A DNA stretch of 64,000 nucleotides from Adineta ricciae. Taxonomy: Eukaryota > Rotifera > Eurotatoria > Adinetida > Adinetidae. The notes under the pieces were generated by a model that was not told the DNA's origin, did no database searches, and saw only the letters and a program-made list of their open reading frames with translations. A program made the translations under genes and the position numbers. The stretch's first letter is position 1, and each line of letters opens with the position of its first letter. Of the stretch, positions 23,059-33,957 are shown piece after piece. The stretch spans positions 150,243 through 214,242 of the forward strand of contig CAJNOJ010000182.1 of assembly GCA_905250025.1 (NCBI GenBank). Reading direction: 5' to 3'.

Positions 23059-24039
23059 CTAAAGCTTAAAATCTGTCAACGGAATAACTAATCGAGACTC
23101 ATATTGTTTATCATGAACCTCGGTGAAGTGTTCATCTATTCGATTGAGTACAGATTTGATAGTCGCTTTATGGAGTTTGACAAACGTCGAGAAGTGTAAT
23201 TTGAAAACGAATCGGTGGAGGTGTTGTAGGCGAAGATGAATAATCTTCGAAAGCCAATCGTATTCCACGAGTGAAAGTATGCTATTCATATCCCAAATAA
23301 ATCTGTGTATACAAAATTCTTCGAGATTCGGAGTACTGGCAAGGAAATTACTGATGACTTCATCTGTTTCCAGATAATACTGAAGAGGGATTTTCAATAT
23401 CATTTGTTTGATGTTCAGATGCGGATTGATATCACAGCAAGAGAGATCGTCTCTCGGTATATTGAGACGAAGAAAGTGTAGGTCAGGACAAGCCGATAGA
23501 ATTGCTTTGTAAACCAATAGATTGATCATTCTTATATGGAGAATACGTAATGAAGGTGACTGCGTCCAATTGTCAGCTGTTTTGATCAGTCCGAGACCAA
23601 GTAGTTGACAAGATATGAGATGAGGGAAGCCGTTGGAGAAAATTTTTTTATGTAAACCGGTAGCGGATGGTTGATTGACTCGATAGACAATAAGAAGATG
23701 TTCTAAACAAGGTAAAATGTCGTTGTTTTGCAAATAAGTTAACGTTTCATTCAACACATATGTCAAACTAAGACAACGAACATTGATAAAACGATCGAAA
23801 TGACTATTGACCATGGGCCCAATTGATAATTTGTTGATTGCTGTAACAAATCTGTGAGAATGATCTAATTGATTCGCACTCTTCGCTAAGATTGTGAAAG
23901 AAACATTGGTTAATGAAGATAGCAGATTATTAAAGCGAGAATTTAGATTATAAAAAGCATTAAAAAGCGTTTGAGCATTGAAATATTCGAATAATTCCAC
24001 AAAGATTTCATTCGGTAACCATTCAATTTTCGATGACAT
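23059..24039 (-). CDS. F-box protein 4 of the array
   Basis: A single exon encodes 326 residues from the ATG at 24039 (MSSKIEWLPNEIFVELFEYF). An upstream in-frame ATG at 24060 would add seven residues, but members 5 and 6 start right before the F-box, as here. It has a full F-box, a KKIFSNGFPHL segment, a TQSPSLRILHI repeat and the C-terminal EYDWL and YESRLVIPL modules. It is one of the most complete representatives of the array's architecture. Confidence 0.8.
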   Translation of the reverse strand: MSSKIEWLPNEIFVELFEYFNAQTLFNAFYNLNSRFNNLLSSLTNVSFTILAKSANQLDHSHRFVTAINKLSIGPMVNSHFDRFINVRCLSLTYVLNETLTYLQNNDILPCLEHLLIVYRVNQPSATGLHKKIFSNGFPHLISCQLLGLGLIKTADNWTQSPSLRILHIRMINLLVYKAILSACPDLHFLRLNIPRDDLSCCDINPHLNIKQMILKIPLQYYLETDEVISNFLASTPNLEEFCIHRFIWDMNSILSLVEYDWLSKIIHLRLQHLHRFVFKLHFSTFVKLHKATIKSVLNRIDEHFTEVHDKQYESRLVIPLTDFKL

Positions 24040-24206
24040 CTGAAAGAAGTCCAAATACAATCCGATACACGAAGATCATGCTGTACTGTTTATCTACAAA
24101 TAATTCAAGAAAAATTTTTTTATCATCCAATTGCATCTTTCACATTATCGAAAGATAAAACTATTCTGACTGATATATACAGAGCAAAAAAAAGCATTCA
24201 CAAAAG

Positions 24207-25172
24207 TTAAGCCTGATTGATAAGAAGACGATAATTTGTATAATTGTGAAATTTATCCACAAAATTCTTTTTGATCTGACAAATATATTGATTAAAATCC
24301 AATGGATTCATTACACTGGTATTTACTAATTGTAAATAGAAGATAAATTGCTTCAATTGTGGTAAACGACGAAGAATGATCTTGGCAAGCCAATCGAATT
24401 GCTGAAGTTCATTGAGAATATCTGGTAATGCTGCTGAACGTTGAATGACCAACCGTTCTAAACAAGGCATCGTGCAGAAAAATGTTTCGAATATTGTCTC
24501 ATCTGATGGCCACCGAAGATTATTTATGATGAATTTTAACTTCTTCAAATTCCGATGGGATTGCACATTCAATGGCGTTTGATCTAGATGAAATAACGAA
24601 AGACTAAGAGATGACAGATTTGGACAAGCGTTCAGGATCGCCACGTGAATAAGTGAATCATGAGATGAAATACGCAGAGAACGTAGTAATGGCGATTGAC
24701 TCCACGATAATTGTCGTAATTCGATAGATGGAGAATAAACATTAGTTAGATGGCAGAATTTTAATCGAGGAAATTGGTTTGAGAAGATCATCTCGTAAAC
24801 GCCAAGTGTGGAATAGAAACATCGTGGTGAGATTAACGAAATCGTTTCTAAATGAAATCCTTCGTTCATAATTTGACAGATTTGTTCGTGTTTCGAATGA
24901 AAAAGTACCAAATGGCGAACATTGATGTATCGAGAAAGTGTATAAATAACATCGAAATGCACGACCAGTGTTCGGACACGTGAAGCAAATAAATCATCGT
25001 AGAGATCATCTTTAAGCGACCAAATAATTAAGCATAGATGGGTGAGGGATTGAAGAAGAGTATTGAAACGATGATTGAGATTATAGAAACTTCGATATAA
25101 TCTTCGTGCGTCAAAATAATGAAAGATTTCGATTAATATTTCATTTGGTAAATTTTCTAATCGATTTGTCAT
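24207..25172 (-). CDS. F-box protein 5 of the array
   Basis: A single exon encodes 321 residues, starting MTNRLENLPNEILIEIFHYF with the F-box at about 4-48. The middle has MIFSNQFPRLKFCHL and SQSPLLRSLRIS. The C-terminal module reads FDWLAKIILRRLPQLKQFIF. The final YxSRL element is weaker (YTNYRLLINQA). It is a likely SCF substrate receptor with unknown target. Confidence 0.8.
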   Translation of the reverse strand: MTNRLENLPNEILIEIFHYFDARRLYRSFYNLNHRFNTLLQSLTHLCLIIWSLKDDLYDDLFASRVRTLVVHFDVIYTLSRYINVRHLVLFHSKHEQICQIMNEGFHLETISLISPRCFYSTLGVYEMIFSNQFPRLKFCHLTNVYSPSIELRQLSWSQSPLLRSLRISSHDSLIHVAILNACPNLSSLSLSLFHLDQTPLNVQSHRNLKKLKFIINNLRWPSDETIFETFFCTMPCLERLVIQRSAALPDILNELQQFDWLAKIILRRLPQLKQFIFYLQLVNTSVMNPLDFNQYICQIKKNFVDKFHNYTNYRLLINQA

Positions 25173-25252
25173 CTAAAAATCAAAATTCAGTTCCTAATTA
25201 TTGCTATTCGAGAGATGTCGAACACTCCAATACAAAATACGAAAGCATACAT

Positions 25253-26191
25253 TCAATGATGTTTTGTCGTGTAAAGACAAAACGACTTTTCTTGATATGT
25301 GCACTGAATATTCGAATAACATGCGCGGCTGCTTCGAATGCGACGAAGATCGGCATATTGACTTTGATTCGGATACTCGATGATTTGGCAATCAAAACAA
25401 TTCAATTGTAGAAATGATTCCGATATCGATTGTATTAAATTCGTAAATGAACTTGTACACAGATGAAAATCGAGTCGTCTGACGTTGGGTATGACAGGAA
25501 AAAGTGATGCAATATGAAAAATAGACTTCGAAGTTGGGTATTGTGTAAAAATAAAATTCTTCAACGGATGATTTGTTCTAGGAAGCTCGGTCAACGATGA
25601 GTCGAAATCCTGTTGATTAGTCATGCGAATTTGTAGATGAATCAGCTGAGGACATGATTGAAGTATTAAAGGAATAATATTTATGCTTGGCGATGAAAGA
25701 TGAAGAGATTGCAATGATGGAGATTGTGACCATGAGAGTATCGGCGGTATGTCGACAATATTCACATCAGCATAACGAAGAGCTGGGAATCGATTCGAAA
25801 AGAGTTGAGATGCTAAGTGTCTGGTCACGTGTGATTCGAATGCAATTGGTATCGAAAGATAAACAAGATTCGGTACGACATCCGGTTGAATTTGCTTCAG
25901 ATGATGTTCAGTAGCAATGTTTAATATCAGAGAACTTAGATTGATAAATGAATTCAGTTGTATATCTTTCAGTGTTAGAATAACAACTCGACCAATTTGT
26001 TGGGAAAACAGTTGACTAGCAAATGTTTCTGTTTTTGTGGCTAGAATTAATGACAAGTGTTTCAATGAGCGAATTAAATCATTCAAACGTTGATTCAAGT
26101 TCCAAAAGGCCAAAGCTAAATCGTCAATTCTAGTATAAGAATATATTTTCAAGATTAATTCATTCGGAAGATCTTCGAAACGGGTAGACAT
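25253..26191 (-). CDS. F-box protein 6 of the array, divergent C-terminus
   Basis: A single exon encodes 312 residues. The F-box (MSTRFEDLPNELILKIYSY) and the LFSNRFPALRYADV and SQSPSLQSLHLS segments are normal. The shared YDWL...F.F module and the YxSRL end are missing. Instead the last 35 residues are basic and cysteine-rich and end in KHH. Only 80 bp separate its stop from the ATG of member 5. The changed end may come from an old frameshift or from different use of the substrate-binding part. Confidence 0.7.
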   Translation of the reverse strand: MSTRFEDLPNELILKIYSYTRIDDLALAFWNLNQRLNDLIRSLKHLSLILATKTETFASQLFSQQIGRVVILTLKDIQLNSFINLSSLILNIATEHHLKQIQPDVVPNLVYLSIPIAFESHVTRHLASQLFSNRFPALRYADVNIVDIPPILSWSQSPSLQSLHLSSPSINIIPLILQSCPQLIHLQIRMTNQQDFDSSLTELPRTNHPLKNFIFTQYPTSKSIFHIASLFPVIPNVRRLDFHLCTSSFTNLIQSISESFLQLNCFDCQIIEYPNQSQYADLRRIRSSRACYSNIQCTYQEKSFCLYTTKHH

Positions 26192-26215
26192 ATCTGAAAC
26201 AAATATGTTCGATTT

Positions 26216-27178
26216 TTAATTAATTCGGAAAGAATATTTTGATCGGTTGGGGAAAATTTTAAAGAAATTGTCTCTAAATTTCGATCGGTGTTCATTGAAT
26301 TCTGTTTGATCAATGGAAAATAAATTACAAACACGAAGGTGATAAATAAATCGTTTCAATAACGGCAAATATTTCATTAGAATACCACCTAACCAATCAT
26401 AGCTCAGCAGAATATCCAGTGAATTCGTAATTGAGTAAGTCTTATGATAGGACAAGCGTTCCAGATTTGGTAATAGAGTGAATAATGTTGTCAAGTGTTT
26501 CGTGTCATCTAGCCATGTGATATGCGAAATAACTAATTTTAAGCGCCTTAAGTTGAAGTGTGGATTGAAGTGTAGAGATTTGTCATCTAGGATGATTAGA
26601 TCTAAAATTAATGAAGATAAATTGGGCGACGAATTGAGAATAGATGCAGGATTGGATGATGTATGTAAATATTGAAGGTTTGGTGATTGACTCCATTGAA
26701 TATTATTTTCGGGTGATTCAAGTCCACATAGATAACAGAATTTTAGAGAGGGAAAACCGTTTGAAAAGATTTTTTCGTATAGAGAAGAAATGGAAGGTTT
26801 CAAAATGGTGAAAGAAATGTAAAGGTAGACGATCGATCGAAATGATTGAGTATTAATTTGAAGAATTTGTTCGGCAGTTGGCGACCAAATTAATAGATTA
26901 CGTAGATTGAAAAATTGGCTAATTTCAATGTTATCCTGTGAATAGATCATTAGAGTGTGAATTTGTGATGGGAAGTTTTGATGATACTTTTCGAACGAAT
27001 TTATATCAGATGTTCGAAACATAAGTGAGAGACGTGATAAAGATTGAAGAAGACAATTCCAATGCGAATTAAGATGATAAAAAGATCTGTAAAGTTCTTG
27101 AGCATCGAAATATTCAAATAGATTGAATAAAACTTCATTAGGTAGCGATTCTAGCGTAGATATAGATGGTTCAGCCAT
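26216..27178 (-). CDS. F-box protein 7 of the array
   Basis: A single exon encodes 320 residues. An eight-residue lead precedes the F-box (LESLPNEVLFNLFEYF). It has the KIFSNGFPSLKFCYL segment, SQSPNLQYLH and the C-terminal SYDWLGGILMKYLPLLKRFI. Only 24 bp separate its stop from the ATG of member 6. It is the first gene of the array in transcriptional order. Confidence 0.8.
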   Translation of the reverse strand: MAEPSISTLESLPNEVLFNLFEYFDAQELYRSFYHLNSHWNCLLQSLSRLSLMFRTSDINSFEKYHQNFPSQIHTLMIYSQDNIEISQFFNLRNLLIWSPTAEQILQINTQSFRSIVYLYISFTILKPSISSLYEKIFSNGFPSLKFCYLCGLESPENNIQWSQSPNLQYLHTSSNPASILNSSPNLSSLILDLIILDDKSLHFNPHFNLRRLKLVISHITWLDDTKHLTTLFTLLPNLERLSYHKTYSITNSLDILLSYDWLGGILMKYLPLLKRFIYHLRVCNLFSIDQTEFNEHRSKFRDNFFKIFPNRSKYSFRIN

Positions 27179-27659
27179 ATTAATCTAAAAAATTGGAAAG
27201 TTTCCAATAAAATATCCAATTCCGAAAAAGGTTTCTTGCGTTGAGACAAACGAAACCTGGATTTGTTTTTATTATTAGAATAAGATCATCAAACAAAAGC
27301 TTATCAAGTGACTACTGTTGCACCTTATGTTTTACTACATATGACAAACGACGATGACTCATCGAATTTCGATTTTCCATTTCTATTGTACAATTCTCTA
27401 TGCCATTGAGACGTATTTTCAATGGTACCTTCCGGAAAGCTCGTTTAGTTCATCATATTCATATCCTTGCATCAATAATAGGAACTCTAACCTATTCAAG
27501 ACGGGACGTCATCATAATTATACAATTATACATGTACGTTCATAGATGTCGCTGTAACACTTGTTAAAGAAAAATTTATTCTCGTTCTTTTTTGTAAAAG
27601 CAAAGATGGGATTATGTTCGATAAAATGTGAATGGCTATATAGAGATTTATTGCGAATG
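27179..27659. other. Spacer between the F-box array and the acidic protein gene
   Basis: The sequence is AT-rich with no supported gene. It contains the upstream region of F-box 7 and the 3' flank of the next gene. Confidence 0.4.
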
Positions 27660-28271
27660 TTAGTCCGTTTGTTCTTCAGCAGCGTTTTCGTTACTCTCTT
27701 CAGTTTCGAGTAGATCAGCTACTTCCGCGATTTGTTGAATCTCCAAGACTTCTCCCTTTTGATCACGGTCATCACTTGATTTTCCCCTGCAATCTTCACC
27801 ATTGCCCTCTGGTTCTCGCTTACGATCATCATCTTTGGATCGTTCATCACCATCATCACTCTTTGACTCCTCTTCGCTGCTATCTTCGTCAGGCTTCGGT
27901 TCCTCCTTGCGGTCGTCGTCATTCTTTGATTCTTCGTTACCGTCATCATCATTTTTTGGCTCCTCTTCGCTGCTATCTTCGTCAGGCTTCGGTTCTTCCT
28001 TGCGGTCGTCATCATTTTTTGGTTCTTCCTTGTCCGTATCGTTGTGTACACTACCACCGTTTTCCACGCCAGCTTGAGCATCAGTGTTTTGAGCAGATTC
28101 AGTTGAGACATTGAGTGAATCGGTTTTTTGCTCTTCCAAAGCAGTGGTACTCAAGTCTGTTTCGACGGGTGTTGAGAGACCGTCACCATCTCTAGCATTG
28201 ATCATATTTCCACTTTCATCGGCTATCAGTGCCACAACAAGAAAACACAGAATAAAAATTAGTTTCATCAT
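27660..28271 (-). CDS. Secreted, highly acidic repeat protein
   Basis: The protein has 203 residues. A signal peptide (MMKLIFILCFLVVALIA) is followed by a mature chain made almost entirely of Asp, Glu, Lys, Ser, Asn and Pro. Residues about 85-145 hold two copies of a unit with the elements KNDDDRKEEPKPDEDSSEEE. The C-terminal 35 residues are a less repetitive acidic stretch. It has no globular domain and is expected to be disordered. Calcium or mineral binding, or a hydrophilic protectant role, are possible but not shown by sequence. The repeat also leaves long open frames in the other five frames, which are shadows. Confidence 0.7.
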   Translation of the reverse strand: MMKLIFILCFLVVALIADESGNMINARDGDGLSTPVETDLSTTALEEQKTDSLNVSTESAQNTDAQAGVENGGSVHNDTDKEEPKNDDDRKEEPKPDEDSSEEEPKNDDDGNEESKNDDDRKEEPKPDEDSSEEESKSDDGDERSKDDDRKREPEGNGEDCRGKSSDDRDQKGEVLEIQQIAEVADLLETEESNENAAEEQTD

Positions 28272-29173
28272 TGTTCGTGATATGTGCTACTCAATTCTCA
28301 AATATATTCCGAAAAAGCAAACTTTCTTATATTGGCCATACGGCATAGATAGAATTAATTCAACTGAACAAAGACACCATCCGGTGCCCATGAATATCAT
28401 TAAAGTACGTGAGGGCGTTTGTTTGTACTTTTTTTCGCCTTATGATAATATTCCATGGTGTTTTCGAAATGCTTCTGTTCTTGAATCCGTCATTGCTACA
28501 AAAGCTATGCCTGACTGATGTTATTGATTCATATATGCTAATTTCACACTTCTGCAATACTTGAATCAAGTATAACTATCGTCAAGGAGAACCACGAAGG
28601 GTATTTCAGTATTTTAGCAACTTGAACGTGCGTAAGATACATACATATACGTCCTCTTTCCTTGATCTTAGTTCTATATAATTGTGTCATGTTTCTGTAA
28701 CGTCATTCAAAAAGATTTGCTTCCTCGGAAAAAGAAGAGTTTGACAGTTGTAAAAGAAGTCGCCGTGTGCACGGCCATTACATTGATTAGATCGACACAG
28801 GCATGTCCTTTGATTGAAATACTGATTTGATCGAATTGAATTACTCATCGTAATGTGCGCAAGAAGAAACAAAAAGTTAAGATCAATCATTCTTTTTCTT
28901 CTACATGAGTAGGATGTTTATTTTCGTCTTGACAAGGAAGTCAATACATATAATTGGTATGTACAATAAATAAACAACTGAAGAAACGAGAGATCAAACA
29001 TCGCTAGTCATATATTGACATACAAGTCAGCGACGTATTCAGACCATTCTCATTGATCATTATAGTTACCTTCGTGTGTGTATTTCGTACATTGCACAAC
29101 CAAGCATTAGCGATTATATTCTGTACTTTTCATTGACAAAGAATGTTAAATTACTGATGCGAAACCGAACGTA
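28272..29173. other. Spacer, no gene recognised
   Basis: This is 0.9 kb of AT-rich DNA. A minus-strand frame at 28687-28890 starts with a hydrophobic stretch and has several cysteines, but no family signature and no splicing context, so I do not call it. Confidence 0.4.
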
Positions 29174-30224
29174 ATGCATATGCCTAAGGTATCGCATCGT
29201 CGTCACCATCATACCGCTCAAGACGAGCGTGGAAATCTCTTTTCAGCGTTATTTCACATCAATGCAATATCACAAATGTACCACTACCATATTACACCGG
29301 AAATGGGTGTCTATGCGTTGAAATCAATACGTGATCTTGTCTTCATGGGAATTGAATTACTTACTGAAAATACAATGATACAAGTCATATCGTTAAAAGC
29401 ACACAATCGAACTCCATTACGCGATCTAGCTGAAGAATATCTAAGTAATGAAAATCGGTCGTTTGTAGAGTTCGCTTACATTGGGGTAGAGACGTATCAA
29501 GTCGAAACGAATAGTGTCTTATTTCTATGGATATTTTATTGCTTTCTGCATGGACCAACGGGTTTGAAAGTTTTACAGAAAGGTGTTCGATGTTTAACCT
29601 TAGCACGTGCACTTCGCGTAATCACGTTTTCTTTAACCATCTTACCTAATCCAAATCCGAAATGCAAGTTTACAGGACCTGTTGACCCATTCAATTTAAG
29701 TCCTGGTAAAGTTCTTTTGACGCTCACATCGAAAAGAAATGTTTCGAAATCTCTGTTCTTTTTTTCTAGGTGGAGCATGTAATGATTTGTTATATAGTGG
29801 CCATGTTATTGTTTATACCATATCAGCATTAGCTGTCACAATTCTCTGTTCATCATATCCGTTTGCAATATTACGTTTTTTCATACGTGTCTTTATTTGG
29901 ACTCAAGTTATTCAACGAATGATTCGAGCAGTTGTTGAACTACATCACTATTCAGTCGATATGTTTCTTGGTTTATGTGTAACTTTATTAATGTGGCATG
30001 CAGAGGTTTTGTATTATGATTTACCAACTCCACCGCAACCATTGTACCCACATTTAAAAAAACTTTTGTTTCCATTTGATCATGACGGTGTTGTTGATCG
30101 TTACGTTGACCAATTCACTTTATTTTACAAGCATTTTAAACGACAACCGATGAAAACATTGACTAGCTTAATAAAGCATCATGATATCGTTTTACCAGCG
30201 AAAACTCGGATGAAACAAATTTGA
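29174..30224 (+). CDS. Sphingomyelin-synthase-like lipid phosphotransferase
   Basis: Exons 29174-29705 and 29770-30224 join in frame (328 residues). The C-terminal half is a PAP2-like catalytic domain of the SMS/SAMD8 type. It has CNDLLYSGHV with the first catalytic His, and HHYSVDMFLG with the second His and Asp, so the His-His-Asp triad is complete. Upstream are the family's RALRVITFSLTILP segment and hydrophobic helices. Such enzymes move phosphocholine or phosphoethanolamine onto ceramide in Golgi or plasma membranes. The N-terminus is short and not obviously transmembrane, so one or more helices seen in vertebrate SMS seem to be missing or lie in an undetected upstream exon. AATAAA lies at 30283. 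Confidence 0.75.
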
Positions 30225-30651
30225 TAAGATAGAAATCAAATACAATGTGTAGACTTTTGAAAAATATGTATGACGTATTGTGAATAAATATTGGTTTTAT
30301 TGATAAAACATATAGTAGAGTGGTCATTCATGCACAGGTAAGTAGTGACCTCATCTGAATGTTACATGAAGAAACAAAAATAAAAATTAGTTCTCCAAAA
30401 ATCCTAGGCGTCACTTGAATTTCAACATTGAAATAGATTCGAAGTGAAACTATATAGATGTCGGTAATGTTTCGAATAAAACTTGGATTTGGTCCATAAT
30501 GCATCCCAAATATTTAAGGTGAAAATAAGTTTCATTTTGCAATATTTATTTTGTCTTTCATCGAATGGCTAGTGTTTGCCGTGCAAAACTTTATCAGACA
30601 GTTATTCAATTTTCATTCCGAGATCTCTAAGAACCCAAGTTTCGTCTAACA
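30225..30651. other. Spacer between the SMS-like gene and FBXO9
   Basis: It contains the SMS-like poly(A) signal and about 350 bp upstream of FBXO9. Nothing else is seen. Confidence 0.4.
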
Positions 30652-32558
30652 ATGGTAGTGTATTTGCGTCTAGTTCTTAGCGGAAAATCGTCATTCAACT
30701 TTCATCGTAGAATTCCGATCAAGATAGTGATGATTGCGATTACGAAATGACAGAGCAACGTCAAAATGAACGTCGCATTGAACAACAACTTGACGAGTTT
30801 CGTAACAAATGGAAAAAAGAAATTCAACAACGAACTGTCTACGGACACGTTATCAACGATAAACCAAAAGAACAGCAACAAGATGAGACTATCAACAATG
30901 AAGAACAAGTAAAGCAATAAACTGAATTTCCAAGAACACTGCTGTCATGAAACAAAATTTTCAGGCAAAACATTTCTTCGAACGAGCAGCTGAATTAGAA
31001 CGTGAAGCAAAGTTCTACGAAGGTCAGAAGATAACCGATGTACTCGTTCGAAATCTGTTTTGTGCTATTTTTAGCTATAAAATATTATCGAGCAGCGATG
31101 CAGTTGGTTCCTGATATTGAAACTCGTATGGCTCGTAAAGGGCAACAACAATCAAGAACAACAATGGATTCCGATTATCAACTGTATGTACAAGTTGATA
31201 TCGCGAAATTCAACTAAGAGATCATAAACTGTTTTCTGTAGGGAATCCGCTGATGAAAGTCCTCGCACTGGCGATATAACTGAGGATGCAGAGGATCTTG
31301 TGGATACTTTACAACGTATGACCGTCGATGAAAACGAACGTTCAACAATATGCACAAAAAATTTTCCTCAACAAGTAACTTTTCTCGGTTGACATATTTT
31401 TGCCAGATAGTGCTTTCCCTAGGCTACACATATATCCTCCATTCCATCGGAAGTGCTGATTTATATATTTCGTTGGGTTGTCTCATCCGATTTGGACATT
31501 CGTTCATTAGAACAATGCGCTTGTGTCTGTCGTGGTTTTTATATATGCGCACGTGATCCTCAACTATGGAAAACAATTTGTTTTAAAACATGGGGTATTC
31601 ACATCGCAAATGCATCGACAAATATCAATTGGCGACACATGTTTATTAATAGACCACATGTGATTTTTAACGGTAAGAAAAAAAAAACGTTCGCAATCAA
31701 CATCTCGAATATCGAATTTCGTCCGTAGGTGTGTATATCAGTCGTACAACGTATGTCCGCGCAGGTGAACAATCGTTAGATCCATTCTATTCATCATGGC
31801 ATTTGGTAGAATACTACCGATATATACGATTTTTCCCTGATGGTTTGTTTTCTTGATTGTTGAGAGGAATTGTGTTAATCGAAAGTGTTTTTTGTTATTG
31901 TTTAGGTATTGTTTTGATATACACAAGTGGTAAGAGAATGCTTTGGATGTACGAAGGAAAGAAAACTCTATTTATATCATAGCCGATGAGCCACGTTCGA
32001 CAGTGGGTCGCTTGAAAAGTCGATACTCTATTCGTGATTCTTCGCTGTTGTATGGAAACTATCGGTTGCAAAGCAATCGAGTAATGAAACCTTAAAGAAG
32101 TCAATCAGCTTGTTAATATAGTACGACAATTTTAGGTATTAATAGTAGCAAAACGTACGGGACAGCCAAATACTATGGTCACTAATATACAACGACGTGG
32201 TGGAAGAAATATACCAGCACCGGATATCGACCAGACAATGCATATGGTTAGAATTGATTTTACAATCGATAAAACTTCATTTCCTTGCGTGGTTTTTAGG
32301 AGTTTGAAATGTGTAGTACTGGAAAGCGAAAACATAATCAATTGACTTGGGTACACTATGAAATACGATCGATTGATAAGTAAGGACTTTCACTTGCAAT
32401 GATTCGATCTCTCTTCGACGGAAACCTTTTCATTTAGACGTACAGGTATAGAAAGTTCATCACTACTCGATGTAGTCGATGACCGACACAATTTTCCACC
32501 TTTGGTATTCTCACGTGTTAAAAGCTACACAGTATCATCAGAACAACCTCTTAAATGA
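30652..32558 (+). CDS. FBXO9: F-box only protein 9
   Basis: The thirteen-exon model is 30652-30654, 30711-30908, 30965-31022, 31075-31183, 31242-31374, 31423-31672, 31729-31842, 31906-31929, 31983-32080, 32136-32246, 32300-32379 and 32438-32558, with the ATG itself split off by a 56-nt intron. It keeps frame throughout and gives 432 residues, about the length of human FBXO9 (listed intervals are those I could place). A TPR/MIT-like helix region ([15 protein letters not shown]) comes first. The F-box follows ([19 protein letters not shown]), then the highly conserved [18 protein letters not shown] and [13 protein letters not shown] block, ending in RVKSYTV. FBXO9 forms an SCF complex that acts on TEL2 and TTI1. 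AATAAA lies at 32677. It is unrelated to the array at 19.7-27.2 kb beyond the F-box. Confidence 0.9.
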
Positions 32559-32774
32559 CATAATATTTCGAATTGATAACTGTTTTTGGTCTTCATGTAC
32601 ATAAGTTCTCCCTTCTCTTCTGTTTGCATAGATAGATATTTTGTTTTTTCCTCTTTTCCTTTCTTTTTACTTGGTAAATAAATCTAATACGCCAGCGTGA
32701 ATTATTCCTACGAGCTAGAGTGTATTTATTTATCATGGGATGAAGAATAATGCAAAAAAGTAAGTATGAAATAT

Positions 32775-33957
32775 CTATGTCACTTTTCGCCAAAGAGCCC
32801 ATGTAAGCAAACTGGGTTCTGAACCTGCGTACGAACGGTGTGAAGTTACACAACGATATTTTGTACCGTTATACACGACTTCATCACCTTTTTTATACGG
32901 AACTAATAGTGAAGACCACATGGATATTTGTGCGACGGAACGGATAATGGCAGCTGAAGTGGTTATGGGAGTGGTTGTTCTCGTTTTTGTTTTCTTTGAT
33001 GACTTGAATGAGCTCATCTTTGTTGTTGTTGTTGTTGTTGTTGTTGTTTTGGATTGATGTTTCATTGGTGGCAAGGACCAATATTTCGAAAGTAATAGTA
33101 TCCAATAATCAGCTGAAGTCGATGTTGAACTTTTCTTCGTTGTAGTCGCAGCAGCTTTTGAAATGAAAAGTCTCGGTGGACGAATTGTCGTTGTTCGTTT
33201 TGGTGTAATACTGATATCTGAACAACCCATAAATGTTTCATTCTCTTTTCCTAAACCAGGACCCGACTTATTCGTTATTGGATCTCTACCCCAATTATTT
33301 CCTGTTGTATATTTCCATTGAAATACGCAATGTTGACAAGCTAGATTTGAAGGTAATTGTACACGAACAGTGATCATTCCTGAGCCGTGTCGATAAATAT
33401 CGCTATGCTTAGTTGAATTCGAGTCAATGACTGTTAGCAAATGATTATCAAGACATTCCTGTGTAGCATCGGCATCGGGATTGTTATCCACACTGCATAA
33501 ACGAAATTCAAAATATCCTTGATGATTCGCTGATAACTACGTACATGTAAAGTATTTAGACAAAGTTGACTTCTAGGAAATATTCATTTACTTTAACTTT
33601 TACTTCAATTTGTTGACCTTGAGCATAGGTTTGAACTACTTTACCTAGGTACAATCTGCCGCCTTTCTCGAATAATTTCGCAGCTCGATCGTATGGTTCA
33701 CCGCAGATGCCACACTTTCCTCCTAAAGAAAAGATTCTCATCAGTGTCAAGCAATTTCAAGCCAAATATAGACCATTGTTATTCCACTGATGTCCAATTC
33801 CACCACAGAACATTTCCATATGTCCCGAATAAGTACAACACTCTTTGAACGCTGGATCAACAAGCCAAGCTGAACTACGAGCGACGGGTTCGAAGAGATA
33901 ACCATGAGCATCGATTGATATTAGACAAAAGGAAAAGAAAATCAGCAACTTGTACAT
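32775..33957 (-). CDS. AA15-type lytic polysaccharide monooxygenase with chitin-binding tail, copy 2
   Basis: Exons are 33774-33957, 33592-33722 and 32775-33536 (358 residues if the last exon is unspliced). A signal peptide ends IDA and the mature protein starts HGYLFEPVARSSAW, so His1 forms the copper histidine brace. CGGIGHQW, CGICGEPYD and the second brace histidine in ANHQGYFEFRLC follow. A Thr/Lys linker encoded by a (CAA)n tract leads to a CBM5/12-like module (YKKGDEVVYNGTKYRC..SH). The linker region could hide a small in-frame intron. AA15 LPMOs oxidatively cleave chitin or cellulose. This gene lies 300 bp downstream of its paralogue. Confidence 0.82.
33020..33048. repeat. Trinucleotide microsatellite in the LPMO linker
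   Basis: About nine or ten units of TTG/CAA encode a poly-Thr run in the LPMO copy 2 linker. Confidence 0.85.

Larger units (their letters stand above)
19664..27178 (-). repeat. Tandem array of seven F-box genes
   Basis: Seven related genes, each about 1 kb, lie head to tail on the minus strand with 60-350 bp spacers. Shared features are an N-terminal LPNE(I/L)L F-box, a central FSN.FP.L segment, a SQSPSLR.L leucine-repeat segment, and a C-terminal YDWL...F.F module ending YxSRLVI. Sequence divergence between members is high, so the array is not recent. Confidence 0.9.

Noticed and set aside
27719-28114. Long plus- and minus-strand frames over the acidic repeat gene
   Set aside because: They are shadows of the low-complexity GAx/CTT-rich repeat.
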